Below, piece by piece: positions 20,398-29,082 of a stretch of DNA of 64,000 nucleotides. A model generated the notes under the pieces. That model was not told the origin of the DNA and made no database searches. It saw only the letters and a list, made by a program, of their open reading frames with translations. The stretch is from Saccharibacillus brassicae. GTDB taxonomy: Bacteria > Bacillota > Bacilli > Paenibacillales > Paenibacillaceae. The stretch lies in the NCBI RefSeq assembly GCF_006542275.1, contig NZ_CP041217.1, positions 4,714,501-4,778,500 on the forward strand. The letters run 5' to 3'. Numbering within the stretch: the first letter of the stretch is position 1; every line of letters starts with the position of its first letter. A program made the translations under genes and the position numbers.

Positions 20398-20426
20398 TTG
20401 CTTTTTATTTCGAGACCCACTATGAT
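20398..20426 (+). promoter_or_regulatory. asd-dapG-dapA promoter
   Basis: TTGCTT (20398-20403), 17-bp spacer and TATGAT (20421-20426), leaving a leader of about 55 nt to asd. No room for a lysine riboswitch, and none is seen. Confidence 0.65.
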
Positions 20427-20487
20427 ATTCACAATGCAAACCTTGATGTTTAGCGATTTTGCCCCATATAAAGGAGAGACAAGCCAG

Positions 20488-21531
20488 ATGTCGAATGAAA
20501 CGTTTAACGTAGCCGTAGTCGGCTCGACCGGTGCGGTCGGCGAACAAATCCTGAGATTGCTCGAAGAGCGCAACTTCCCGATCAAGACCTTGAAACTGCT
20601 GTCGTCCGCGAGAAGCGCGGGCAGCAAGCTGAAGTTCAAGGGCGAGGACGTGACGGTCGAAGAAGCGAAGCCGGAGAGCTTCGAAGGCGTGCAGATCGCG
20701 CTGTTCAGCGCGGGCGGAGACGTGAGCAAGGCGCTCGTGCCGGAAGCGATCAAGCGCGGCACGGTCTGCATCGACAACACGAGCGCTTTCCGGATGGATC
20801 CGACCGCTCCGTTGGTCGTGCCCGAAGTGAACGCGGAGAAAATTTTCGAGCATAACGGCGTGATCGCCAACCCGAACTGTTCGACCATCCAGATGGTGGC
20901 CGCGCTGAAGCCGCTGCAGGACCGCTACGGCCTTAAACGGATCATCGTATCGACGTATCAGGCGGTATCCGGTTCGGGCGCCAAAGCGATCGCCGAGCTG
21001 AACCGCCAGACGAAAGCGATCGTGAACGGCGAGCCGGTCAACCCGGACGTGCTGCCTGTCGCTTCGCTGCCGGTGAAGCATCAGATCGCGTTCAACGCCG
21101 TGCCGCAGATCGACAAGTTCACGGACAACGGCTTTACGTACGAAGAGATGAAGATGATCAACGAAACCAAAAAAATTATGGGCGACGAGTCGATTCAGGT
21201 GACCGCGACCTGCGTGCGCATCCCGGTCGTGTACGGCCATTCCGAGTCGGTGTACGTGGAACTCGGTTCGGAATACGATCTGGCCGAAGTGCGTTCGCTG
21301 CTCGAAAACGCGCCGGGCTTGACCGTGATCGATGATCCGGCCAATCAGGCGTATCCGCTGGCGACCGACGCCGCGGGCAAAAACGACGTGTTCGTGGGCC
21401 GTTTGCGCCGCGACCTCGATTCGCCGACCGGGCTGAACCTGTGGATCGTCTCCGACAATCTGCTCAAGGGCGCGGCGTGGAACGCCGTGCAAATCGCGGA
21501 AATCATTGCGGCTCGTTCGCAGCAGGCCTAA
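20488..21531 (+). CDS. asd: Aspartate-semialdehyde dehydrogenase
   Basis: Reduces aspartyl phosphate to aspartate semialdehyde for lysine, diaminopimelate, threonine and methionine. From ATG 20488 (ribosome site AAGGAGAG) the protein has 347 residues: NADP-binding VVGSTGAVGEQIL at the N-terminus, active-site Cys131 in NPNCSTIQ, and the later LPVKHQIAFNAVPQ region. An open frame extends to 20398, but that stretch holds the promoter. First gene of asd-dapG-dapA; the dipicolinate synthase genes that precede asd in B. subtilis are absent. Confidence 0.96.
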   Translation: MSNETFNVAVVGSTGAVGEQILRLLEERNFPIKTLKLLSSARSAGSKLKFKGEDVTVEEAKPESFEGVQIALFSAGGDVSKALVPEAIKRGTVCIDNTSAFRMDPTAPLVVPEVNAEKIFEHNGVIANPNCSTIQMVAALKPLQDRYGLKRIIVSTYQAVSGSGAKAIAELNRQTKAIVNGEPVNPDVLPVASLPVKHQIAFNAVPQIDKFTDNGFTYEEMKMINETKKIMGDESIQVTATCVRIPVVYGHSESVYVELGSEYDLAEVRSLLENAPGLTVIDDPANQAYPLATDAAGKNDVFVGRLRRDLDSPTGLNLWIVSDNLLKGAAWNAVQIAEIIAARSQQA

Positions 21532-21547
21532 ACGAAAGGAAGAGACC

Positions 21548-22768
21548 ATGGCTATTCGGGTTCAAAAATTCGGCGGGACGTCGCTGTCTTCGGAAGAAGC
21601 GAGAGCGCACGTCGTCCGCCACGTTCAGCGGGAGCTGGCGGCCGGTTATCAACTGGTCGTCGTCGTGTCCGCGATGGGACGCAGCGGCGATCCGTACGCG
21701 ACCGACACGCTGCTCGGCTGGGCGGCAGGCACGAGCGGCAAATCGCTGCCGGCCAAAGAAAAAGATTTGTTGATGGGCTGCGGAGAGATCATCTCCGCGG
21801 CTACGCTTTGCGGCATTTTGCATCAGGAAGGCATTGACGCGACCGTGCTGACCGGAGCGCAGGCCGGCTTCATGACCGACAGCCATTTCGGCAACGCGCG
21901 GATTTTGGAGATGCGCCCCGAGCGCATTTTGCGCGAACTGCAGGACCACAGCGTCGTGATCGTGACCGGGTTCCAGGGACAGAACGAATACGGCGATCTC
22001 ACGACGCTCGGCCGGGGCGGCAGCGATACGTCGGCGACGGCGCTCGGCGCCGCGCTGCATGCGGAGATCGTGGACATCTATACGGACGTGAACGGCATTC
22101 TGACCGCCGATCCGCGCCTGGTGGAAGACGCCAAGCCGCTTGAAGTGGTCAGCTATACCGAGATTTGCAACATGGCTTACCAAGGCGCCAAAGTCATCCA
22201 TCCGCGTGCGGTCGAGATCGCCATGCAGGCGCAAATCCCGGTGCGGGTCCGTTCGACCTTTTCCGAAGAAGAAGGCACGCTCGTCACGCATCCGGAGAAC
22301 TTCGCGGACGTGTCGGCCGGCGTGATCGACCGTTTCGTGACCGGCATCGCCTACGTGAGCAGCGTCACTCAGATTACGGTCGAACAGCCGGACCCGAGCG
22401 GCCAGCTGTCGCTGAACGTGTTCAAGGCGATGGCCGAGAACGCGATCAGCGTCGACTTTATCAACGTGACGCCGGTCGGCGCCGTCTACACGGTGTTCGA
22501 CACGGAAGCGGAGCGGGCTTTGGCCGCGCTGCGGGAGATCGGCTACGAGCCGCGCGCGCTCAGCGGATGCGCCAAAGTCTCCGTTATCGGCGGAGGCATC
22601 AACGGCGTTCCGGGCATCATGTCGCATATCGTCGAAGCGCTGACGATGCAGAACGTGCAAATTTTGCAGTCGGCCGACTCCAATACGACGATCTGGGTGC
22701 TGGTCAAAAAAGACGATATGGTCAAAGCGCTCAAAGCGCTGCACGCCAGATTCGAACTGCATCGTTAA
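21548..22768 (+). CDS. dapG: Aspartate kinase (DapG type)
   Basis: Phosphorylates aspartate at the head of the lysine/diaminopimelate pathway. From ATG 21548 it encodes 406 residues: kinase domain with VQKFGGTSL at the N-terminus, GRGGSDTSATAL and TDVNGILTADPR, then two ACT domains (SVDFINVTPVG near 305; KVSVIGGGINGVPGIM near 345). In B. subtilis DapG is the isozyme inhibited by meso-diaminopimelate; similar control here is inferred from context with asd and dapA. Confidence 0.94.
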   Translation: MAIRVQKFGGTSLSSEEARAHVVRHVQRELAAGYQLVVVVSAMGRSGDPYATDTLLGWAAGTSGKSLPAKEKDLLMGCGEIISAATLCGILHQEGIDATVLTGAQAGFMTDSHFGNARILEMRPERILRELQDHSVVIVTGFQGQNEYGDLTTLGRGGSDTSATALGAALHAEIVDIYTDVNGILTADPRLVEDAKPLEVVSYTEICNMAYQGAKVIHPRAVEIAMQAQIPVRVRSTFSEEEGTLVTHPENFADVSAGVIDRFVTGIAYVSSVTQITVEQPDPSGQLSLNVFKAMAENAISVDFINVTPVGAVYTVFDTEAERALAALREIGYEPRALSGCAKVSVIGGGINGVPGIMSHIVEALTMQNVQILQSADSNTTIWVLVKKDDMVKALKALHARFELHR

Positions 22769-22815
22769 GCGATAAGCACACCCACCATAGAGCACGCAGA
22801 GGGAGCGAATGAAAA

Positions 22816-23700
22816 ATGGATTTCGGACGATTGATCACCGCCATGGTCACTCCTTTCGACGAGCACGGAGAAGTGGCATGGGAGCATATTCCCGCTTTGA
22901 TCGACATGTTGATCGAGCGGCAGCGGACGCAGTCGATCGTCGTGTTCGGCACGACGGGCGAATCGCCGACGCTGAGCGACGAAGAGAAAATCAAGCTGCT
23001 GGAGATTGCGGTGCGGCATGCGGCCGGACGCTGCAAGATCATTGCCGGAACAGGCAGCAACGATACGCAGCACAGCGTCGAGCTGACCCGCGAAGCGGAA
23101 AAAGCCGGCGCCGACGGCGTGCTGCTCGTCGTGCCGTATTACAACCGGCCGAACCAGGCCGGATTGTACGCGCATTTCGCGGCGATCGCGCAGGCGACGA
23201 GTCTTCCGGTCATGCTCTACAACGTGCCGAGCCGGACGGCTTCGAACCTCGAAGGCGCGACGACGCTCCGCTTGGCGCAGCTGCCGAACGTGGTGGCCGT
23301 CAAGGAATGCGGGCCGGCCGACCAGGTCGCTTATATCGCCGCCAACGCCCCCGCAGGCTTTCGCGTCTATTCGGGCGACGATGCCGCTTCGCTGCCGGCG
23401 CTGTCCGTCGGGGCATACGGCATCGTCAGCGTGGCGAGCCACGTCGTCGGCGAGCGCATGAGCCATATGCTTGCCGCGCACGCCGGCGGCGACGCGGCCG
23501 GCGCGACCCGCGTGTACCATTCGCTGCTGCCGGTATTCAAAGGGCTGTTCGCCTGTCCGCATCCGGTACCCAATCCGGTCGCGGTCAAATACGCGCTGAC
23601 GCTGCGCGGGTACGCCGTGGGCGGGGTGCGGCTGCCGCTTGTCGACGCGACGGACCAAGAGAAACGCTATATCGAACATTTTATGGCCGAATTTTCCTGA
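22816..23700 (+). CDS. dapA: 4-hydroxy-tetrahydrodipicolinate synthase
   Basis: Condenses pyruvate with aspartate semialdehyde. The 294-residue TIM barrel shows FGTTGESPTLSDEEK, GTGSNDTQHSVELT, YNVPSRT (active-site Tyr) and VAVKEC with the Schiff-base Lys. It follows dapG by 47 nt and is closed by a strong terminator, so asd, dapG and dapA form a three-gene unit. Confidence 0.96.
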   Translation: MDFGRLITAMVTPFDEHGEVAWEHIPALIDMLIERQRTQSIVVFGTTGESPTLSDEEKIKLLEIAVRHAAGRCKIIAGTGSNDTQHSVELTREAEKAGADGVLLVVPYYNRPNQAGLYAHFAAIAQATSLPVMLYNVPSRTASNLEGATTLRLAQLPNVVAVKECGPADQVAYIAANAPAGFRVYSGDDAASLPALSVGAYGIVSVASHVVGERMSHMLAAHAGGDAAGATRVYHSLLPVFKGLFACPHPVPNPVAVKYALTLRGYAVGGVRLPLVDATDQEKRYIEHFMAEFS

Positions 23701-23724
23701 AAACAGATTTTTTTCACGGTTCAA

Positions 23725-23758
23725 GCGCCGTTTCCATTATAGGAAACGGCGCTTTTTT
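23725..23758 (+). terminator. Terminator after dapA
   Basis: Perfect 11-bp stem GCGCCGTTTCC / GGAAACGGCGC followed by six T. Confidence 0.92.
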
Positions 23759-23836
23759 GCGTGTCCGAAACACGATGAAATCGGGCCGGAACAGGTCTTT
23801 CGAACGGTTCCTATAGGGAATGAGAGGGCTTTCGAC

Positions 23837-23866
23837 TTGTATTTTGGGTTTTCATTCATGTATAAT
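23837..23866 (+). promoter_or_regulatory. Promoter of ribonuclease J gene
   Basis: TTGTAT (23837-23842), 18-bp spacer and a perfect TATAAT (23861-23866). The predicted transcript has an unusually long leader of about 225 nt before the rnj start. Confidence 0.75.
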
Positions 23867-23903
23867 GGACGCAAGTGACTGGGTGCGGGTTATAGAAAAA
23901 CAA

Positions 23904-24030
23904 CACGAACCATATTTGACGGAGGTTCGTGCATCGGCTTGATCGGTTGGCATCGGGCGGCTTTTGTGTACCAAAAGCCCTCTCGAATCCATAACGGTGC
24001 AAGTCCTTGTTCGAGCTATGCCAAAAACCG
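23904..24030 (+). promoter_or_regulatory. Structured 5' leader RNA of rnj (candidate cis-regulatory RNA)
   Basis: Four helices can be drawn in the leader. (A) CACGAACC 23904-23911 with GGTTCGTG 23924-23931. (B, closing stem) CGGTTGGCAT 23944-23953 with ATGCC 24018-24022 plus ACCG 24027-24030, an A-bulge between. Inside B: (C) GGCTTTTG 23959-23966 with CAAAAGCC 23972-23979, and (D) CTCGAA 23982-23987 with TTCGAG 24010-24015, enclosing a 22-nt loop. B, C and D form a three-way junction. No U-run follows, so control, if any, would be on translation or stability. I do not recognise it as a known riboswitch class. Confidence 0.5.
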
Positions 24031-24097
24031 GAAAAATAGCAAACGTCCAACTCTTATAAAACAAACAAAACACTAATAATTAGGAGGTCTATCCATC

Positions 24098-25780
24098 TTG
24101 GTAAAGAAAAACAATACTACGGAGAAGCTGACGATTTTCGCTCTGGGCGGCGTTGGCGAAATTGGTAAGAACATGTATGTCGTACAGTATGACGACGATA
24201 TCGTCGTCATCGATGCAGGCCTGAAATTCCCGGAAGAAGACATGCTCGGAATCGACCTGGTCATTCCCGACATCAGCTATCTGACCGAGAATCGCGATAA
24301 AGTCAGAGCCATCATCGTCACCCACGGCCACGAAGACCATATCGGCGGTCTGCCGTACGTCCTCAAGCACCTGAACGTTCCGCTGTACGCGACAAAGCTG
24401 ACACTCGGCCTGATCGAGAACAAGCTGCGCGAAGCGAACCTGTTGGGCGAGACGAAGCGTATCCTGATCGACGCCGATTCCGAACTGAAACTCGGCAGCA
24501 CGCTGACGGCTACGTTCTTCCGGACGAACCACAGCATTCCCGACTCCGTCGGAGTCGCGATCGAGACGCCGGAAGGCAACGTCGTGCACACGGGCGACTT
24601 CAAGTTCGACCACACGCCGGTCAACGATCAATTCGCGGATCTGCAGCGCATGGCCGAAATCGGTCAAAAAGGCGTCCTCGCCCTGCTGTCCGACAGCACC
24701 AATGCCGAGAAGCCGGGCTTCACGCCTTCGGAGCGCAGCGTCGGCATCGTGCTGGAAGACATTTTCCGCAAAGCGCGCCAGCGCGTAGTCGTTGCGACGT
24801 TCGCGTCCAACGTGCACCGGATTCAGCAGGTCGTCAACGCGGCGATCGCTACCGACCGCAAGATCGTCGTCATCGGACGCAGCATGGTCAATGTCGTAGC
24901 CATCGCGTCGGAACTCGGCTACCTGGAAATTCCGGAAGGCATGATCATCGAGCCGGAAGAGATCAACCGGATCGGCGCCGACCGCGTCGCGATCCTGTGC
25001 ACAGGCAGCCAGGGCGAGCCGATGTCGGCGCTCAGCCGCATGGCGCGCTCGACGCACCGCAAAGTCGATATCCTGCCGGGCGACACCGTCATCATCGCGG
25101 CTACGCCGGTACCGGGTAACGAGAAATACGTCGGCCGTACGATCGATGCGCTGTTCCGCCTCGGAGCGGAAGTCATCTACAGCGGTTCGAACAAAGGCGT
25201 GCACGTATCGGGTCACGGTTCGCAGGAAGAGCTGAAGCTCATGCTCAACTTGATGCGTCCGAAATTCTTTATTCCGATCCACGGCGAATACCGCATGCTG
25301 CGCAAGCACGCCCAACTCGGCGAAGGCGTCGGCATCGACCCGAACAACATCTTCCTGATCGACATCGGCGATACGGTCGAGATCCAGAACGGCGAAGCGC
25401 GCAAAGCCGGCAAGGTACCTTCCGGCAACGTGCTGATCGACGGTCTCGGCGTCGGCGACGTAGGCAACATCGTTCTGCGCGACCGCAAGCTGCTGTCCCA
25501 GGACGGCATCCTGGTCGTCGTCGTGACGCTCAGCAAGCAGGACGGACGCATCGTATCCGGTCCGGACATCATTTCGCGCGGTTTCGTCTACGTACGCGAA
25601 TCGGAAGGTCTGCTCGATGAAGCGAACCGCGTCGTTACGAGCACGCTGCAGCGCCTAATGAGCGAGAACGTCAACGAATGGGCTTCGCTCAAATCGGGCG
25701 TCAAAGATTCGCTCGGACGTTTCCTGTTCGACCAGACCCGTCGTCGTCCGATGATCCTGCCGATCATCATGGAAGTGTAA
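24098..25780 (+). CDS. rnj: Ribonuclease J (J1-like active site)
   Basis: Metallo-beta-lactamase/beta-CASP ribonuclease with 5'-3' exonuclease and endonuclease activity in mRNA decay. The 560-residue protein starts at TTG 24098 behind TAGGAGGT. It has the complete metal motif HGHEDH at about 76-81, HTGDFKFD, the beta-CASP stretch around TFASNVHR and GRSM, SGHGSQEE, IPIHGEYRM, and the C-terminal RRPMILPIIMEV. By position after dapA it is the counterpart of B. subtilis rnjB, but its intact motif and sequence look closer to RNase J1. The long leader suggests post-transcriptional control. Confidence 0.94.
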   Translation: MVKKNNTTEKLTIFALGGVGEIGKNMYVVQYDDDIVVIDAGLKFPEEDMLGIDLVIPDISYLTENRDKVRAIIVTHGHEDHIGGLPYVLKHLNVPLYATKLTLGLIENKLREANLLGETKRILIDADSELKLGSTLTATFFRTNHSIPDSVGVAIETPEGNVVHTGDFKFDHTPVNDQFADLQRMAEIGQKGVLALLSDSTNAEKPGFTPSERSVGIVLEDIFRKARQRVVVATFASNVHRIQQVVNAAIATDRKIVVIGRSMVNVVAIASELGYLEIPEGMIIEPEEINRIGADRVAILCTGSQGEPMSALSRMARSTHRKVDILPGDTVIIAATPVPGNEKYVGRTIDALFRLGAEVIYSGSNKGVHVSGHGSQEELKLMLNLMRPKFFIPIHGEYRMLRKHAQLGEGVGIDPNNIFLIDIGDTVEIQNGEARKAGKVPSGNVLIDGLGVGDVGNIVLRDRKLLSQDGILVVVVTLSKQDGRIVSGPDIISRGFVYVRESEGLLDEANRVVTSTLQRLMSENVNEWASLKSGVKDSLGRFLFDQTRRRPMILPIIMEV

Positions 25781-25814
25781 CAAGCCGCGCCGTCGATCGA
25801 CAGACTGCGTGATC

Positions 25815-25862
25815 GCCCTTTTCGGCCCGGGAACGGAACGTTCCCGCCGGAAAGGGCTTTTT
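25815..25862 (+). terminator. Terminator after rnj
   Basis: Long stem GCCCTTT-CGG-GGGAACG / CGTTCCC-CCG-AAAGGGC with small internal mismatches, GAA loop and a T5 tail. Confidence 0.9.
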
Positions 25863-25968
25863 GTTTTGCTTTGTGTTTGCTTTTGTTTTTGCTTTTTTTG
25901 CCACTGAAAAGGAAAGGCGAGAGGCCGTGCGGACGCAGCGGTTTTCCCTGCCTTTTGGCGAACTTATG

Positions 25969-25977
25969 TGCTATTAT
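25969..25977 (+). promoter_or_regulatory. Possible extended -10 promoter of ftsK
   Basis: TGC-TATTAT about 35 bp upstream of the ftsK start. No good -35 hexamer is seen at 17-18 bp, so the site relies on the extended -10. Confidence 0.35.
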
Positions 25978-26011
25978 GGGGAGAGCGTGTCAACGGCAGG
26001 AGGGATTGGGA

Positions 26012-28861
26012 TTGGCTCAGAAAAAAGGGACGGGAACGCGTGCCGCCGGCAAGCCCCGCGCGAACGGCAGCCGTGCGGCCTCGACCAAAAACAGCAAAAA
26101 AAAGAGCAGTGCGCTCGGCAGCGCCCTCAAATATGAAATCTACGGCATCGTGCTTATTACGCTGTCGGTCATCGGCTTGTCCGGACAAGCCTTTATCGGT
26201 CAGCTGTTGTCGGCCGGCTTCGGACTGGTGCTGGGCAAAGCCTATGCGATCATCCCGCTGCTCGGCGTCTATATCGGCCTGTATCTGATGATTCGGCGGG
26301 GCATTCCTTACGGATGGAGCTCCCGCAAGTCCGGCCTTGTGCTGATTGCGCTGGCCGGCGTGCTGACGCTGTCGATCGTGGAAGCGCAGTCGCACACGGA
26401 GCTGGAAGGGCAGATGAGCGCCAACGGCATTTTGGCCGCCGCCCAAAGCGACCTGCAGCGTTCGCTGATCGCCCCGGACGGGCCGATGAGCGAGACAACG
26501 CCGTTTCTCCGTCCGATCGGAGGCGGCTACTTCGGAGCGCTGCTGCTGTCGCTGCTGTTTCTGATGGTGGGCATGCCGGGAGCGATTCTCGCTGCCGCCG
26601 TGCTGCTGATCATCGGCCTGATGCTGGTGACGCAGCGGTCCTACGTAGACCTGATGAACGGAGTTCGCCGCAAAGCGGGCGAAGCGGCGCGTTCGGCCGG
26701 AGCGCGGCTCAAGGAAGAGCGCGCCGCGTCGGAAGAGCGCAGGCTCGAAGCCGAGCGGCAGGCCGAGATTCGGGCGCTGGACAAAGCGGAAGCCGCCGAG
26801 CGCAGACGCGCGGCGCGGCCGGAGCCCGAGCTTGAGCCCGGCGAAGAGACCGAGCCGCGCCGCGGAGCGCTCTCGCTGCCCGGCCGCCGGCGCAAAGCGG
26901 TCGAAGAAGCGGAGCTTGAAGGTGCGCAAGCGCCGCCGGAACAAGCCGACCGGATCGGCGCCTACCGGGTGCCGGCCGAACCGGGCCGGTCTGCCCCGGC
27001 GGATGATGCCGCAAGCGCCATGCCGATCGGCCGCGCGCTGCCGGACAATCCGGATACTGAGGCGGCGCCGCCCGCGAACGGCGCGAAGAGTTCGCCGCAA
27101 CCGGAACGTCACGCGCCGATCATCCGCGATTTCTTCGAGCATATCCGCGCGGAGAAAAAAATCGACGTCCCGTCCGCCGCGCCGGGTGCGGTGCCTGCGG
27201 ACGATGACGACGAAGATTTCGAAGAAGCGGCCGTTTCGCTGCCGGGAGCGGCTCTTGCGGTCGGCATTCCTCCGACCGAATTGACTTCGGCCGAAGGCGC
27301 GGCCGGAATGGCGGATTCGCCTTCGGACGGCGGATTGTTCCCAATGCCGGACGGAGACCCTTCCATTCCGGCCGCGGCAGGCCAACTGCTGGAAGTCGCC
27401 GAAGGCGAGCGGATCAAGCCGCCGCCCAAGCCGTACAAGCTGCCTCCGCTGAGTCTGTTGGCCATGCCCAAGGAAGATACTTCGGCGGCGGCGAACCAGG
27501 CCGATTACATGCAGACGGCGCGCAAGCTTGAGACGACGCTCGAAAGCTTCGGCGTCCGCGCCCGGGTGCTTGAAGTCGTCCGCGGCCCGGCCGTAACCCG
27601 CTACGAGATCCAGCCCGACGTCGGCGTCAAGGTGAGCCGGATCGTCGGACTGACCGACGATATCGCGCTGGCGCTTGCGGCCAAGGACATCCGGATGGAA
27701 GCGCCGATTCCGGGCAAGTCCGCGATCGGCATCGAAGTGCCGAACAACGAAGTGTCCATGGTCACGATGCGCGAGGTGATGGATTCGCCCGTCTTCGAAG
27801 AAGCGCCGTCCAAGCTGACCGTCGCGTTCGGCCGGGACATTTCCGGCCAGACGATCGTCGGCAACCTGGCCCGGATGCCCCATTTGCTCGTGGCCGGGGC
27901 GACCGGTTCGGGCAAGTCGGTCTGTATCAACGGCATCATCGCCAGCATTTTGTACAAAGCGAAGCCCGACGAAGTCAAGTTTCTGATGGTCGATCCGAAG
28001 ATGGTCGAACTGAACGTCTACAACGGCATTCCGCATCTGCTGGCGCCGGTCGTCACCGATCCGCGCCGCGCCTCGCTTGCGCTCAAGAAGATCGTGGTCG
28101 AGATGGAAAAGCGCTACGAATTGTTTTCCAAATCGTCGACGCGCAATATCGAAGGCTACAATACGCTGATGAAGGACAATCCGTCCGCCATTCTGCCGTA
28201 CATCGTCGTCATCGTCGACGAGCTGGCCGATCTCATGATGGTCGCGGCCGGCGACGTGGAAGACGCGATCGCGCGTCTCGCGCAAATGGCGCGCGCCGCC
28301 GGGATCCACCTGATCATCGCCACGCAGCGCCCGTCGGTCGACGTCATTACCGGCGTCATCAAAGCGAATATCCCGTCGCGGATCGCGTTCGGCGTCTCGT
28401 CGCAGGTCGATTCGCGGACGATTCTCGACATGGGCGGAGCGGAGAAGCTGCTCGGCCGCGGCGACATGCTGTTCATGCCGATGGGCGCGTCCAAGCCGGT
28501 CCGCGTGCAGGGCGCTTTCCTCAGCGACAACGAAGTCGAGGAGATCGTCGCCTACTGCAGCGGCCAGGCGGAAGCGGAGTACGATACGGCGCTCGTGCCG
28601 GAGATCGACGACAACGCGCCGGACCCCGAAGAAGCGATGGACGAATTGTACGATCAAGCCGTGCAGATCGTCGTCGAAGCCAAGCAGGCTTCGGTATCGC
28701 TGCTTCAGCGGCGCATGAGAGTGGGCTACACGCGCGCCGGACGTCTGGTGGATGCGATGGAGGCCCGCGGCATCGTCGGCCCTTACGAGGGCAGCAAGCC
28801 GCGCGAGGTACTGATCTCGATCGAGCAGCTGCAGGCAAGCCGGGCCGCCGCCAATTCCTGA
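26012..28861 (+). CDS. ftsK: DNA translocase FtsK/SpoIIIE
   Basis: Septum-anchored ATPase that pumps chromosomal DNA during division. From TTG 26012 (AGGAGGGA 8 nt upstream) the protein has 949 residues: a basic N-terminus, four membrane helices (about 35-205), a long Glu/Ala/Arg/Pro-rich linker (about 210-460), the RecA-like motor with Walker A GATGSGKS near 629 and Walker [13 protein letters not shown], and a C-terminal gamma winged helix ([19 protein letters not shown]). B. subtilis SpoIIIE has 787 residues; the excess is in the linker. The frame is open to 25871 but overlaps the promoter. Confidence 0.94.
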   Translation: MAQKKGTGTRAAGKPRANGSRAASTKNSKKKSSALGSALKYEIYGIVLITLSVIGLSGQAFIGQLLSAGFGLVLGKAYAIIPLLGVYIGLYLMIRRGIPYGWSSRKSGLVLIALAGVLTLSIVEAQSHTELEGQMSANGILAAAQSDLQRSLIAPDGPMSETTPFLRPIGGGYFGALLLSLLFLMVGMPGAILAAAVLLIIGLMLVTQRSYVDLMNGVRRKAGEAARSAGARLKEERAASEERRLEAERQAEIRALDKAEAAERRRAARPEPELEPGEETEPRRGALSLPGRRRKAVEEAELEGAQAPPEQADRIGAYRVPAEPGRSAPADDAASAMPIGRALPDNPDTEAAPPANGAKSSPQPERHAPIIRDFFEHIRAEKKIDVPSAAPGAVPADDDDEDFEEAAVSLPGAALAVGIPPTELTSAEGAAGMADSPSDGGLFPMPDGDPSIPAAAGQLLEVAEGERIKPPPKPYKLPPLSLLAMPKEDTSAAANQADYMQTARKLETTLESFGVRARVLEVVRGPAVTRYEIQPDVGVKVSRIVGLTDDIALALAAKDIRMEAPIPGKSAIGIEVPNNEVSMVTMREVMDSPVFEEAPSKLTVAFGRDISGQTIVGNLARMPHLLVAGATGSGKSVCINGIIASILYKAKPDEVKFLMVDPKMVELNVYNGIPHLLAPVVTDPRRASLALKKIVVEMEKRYELFSKSSTRNIEGYNTLMKDNPSAILPYIVVIVDELADLMMVAAGDVEDAIARLAQMARAAGIHLIIATQRPSVDVITGVIKANIPSRIAFGVSSQVDSRTILDMGGAEKLLGRGDMLFMPMGASKPVRVQGAFLSDNEVEEIVAYCSGQAEAEYDTALVPEIDDNAPDPEEAMDELYDQAVQIVVEAKQASVSLLQRRMRVGYTRAGRLVDAMEARGIVGPYEGSKPREVLISIEQLQASRAAANS

Positions 28862-28882
28862 CCGGCTGCCGCCCCGACCCCG

Positions 28883-28939
28883 GATTCCTTCGTTCGCATC
28901 CGCGCTTCCCGCGCGCTGCGGACGAAGGAATCTTTTTTT
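28883..28939 (+). terminator. Terminator after ftsK
   Basis: GATTCCTTCGT-CGCA pairs with TGCG-ACGAAGGAATC around a GC-rich loop and is followed by T7. Confidence 0.88.
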
Positions 28940-28977
28940 GTTTTCCCGCCGTGAGCCCGATCCGTCCCCTCTTCGAG

Positions 28978-29007
28978 TTGATTCCGCTCTCGGCGGTGAG
29001 TTAGAAT
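28978..29007 (+). promoter_or_regulatory. ymfF-ymfH-ymfI promoter
   Basis: TTGATT (28978-28983), 18-bp spacer and TAGAAT (29002-29007), about 75 bp before ymfF. Confidence 0.5.
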
Positions 29008-29082
29008 AGTCAAGAATGGTTAGAGAATTAGAGCAACCCTATCATCGAGCGGAATCCGCCGAAAGCCTAAGGAGTGATGTCA

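Noticed and set aside
20427-20487. Lysine riboswitch before asd-dapG
   Set aside because: The leader is only about 55 nt and lacks any lysine-box helices.
23980-24030. GGTGCAAGTCC-like stretch in the rnj leader resembling intron or cobalamin-type motifs
   Set aside because: No other conserved parts of group II introns or cobalamin riboswitches are present around it.
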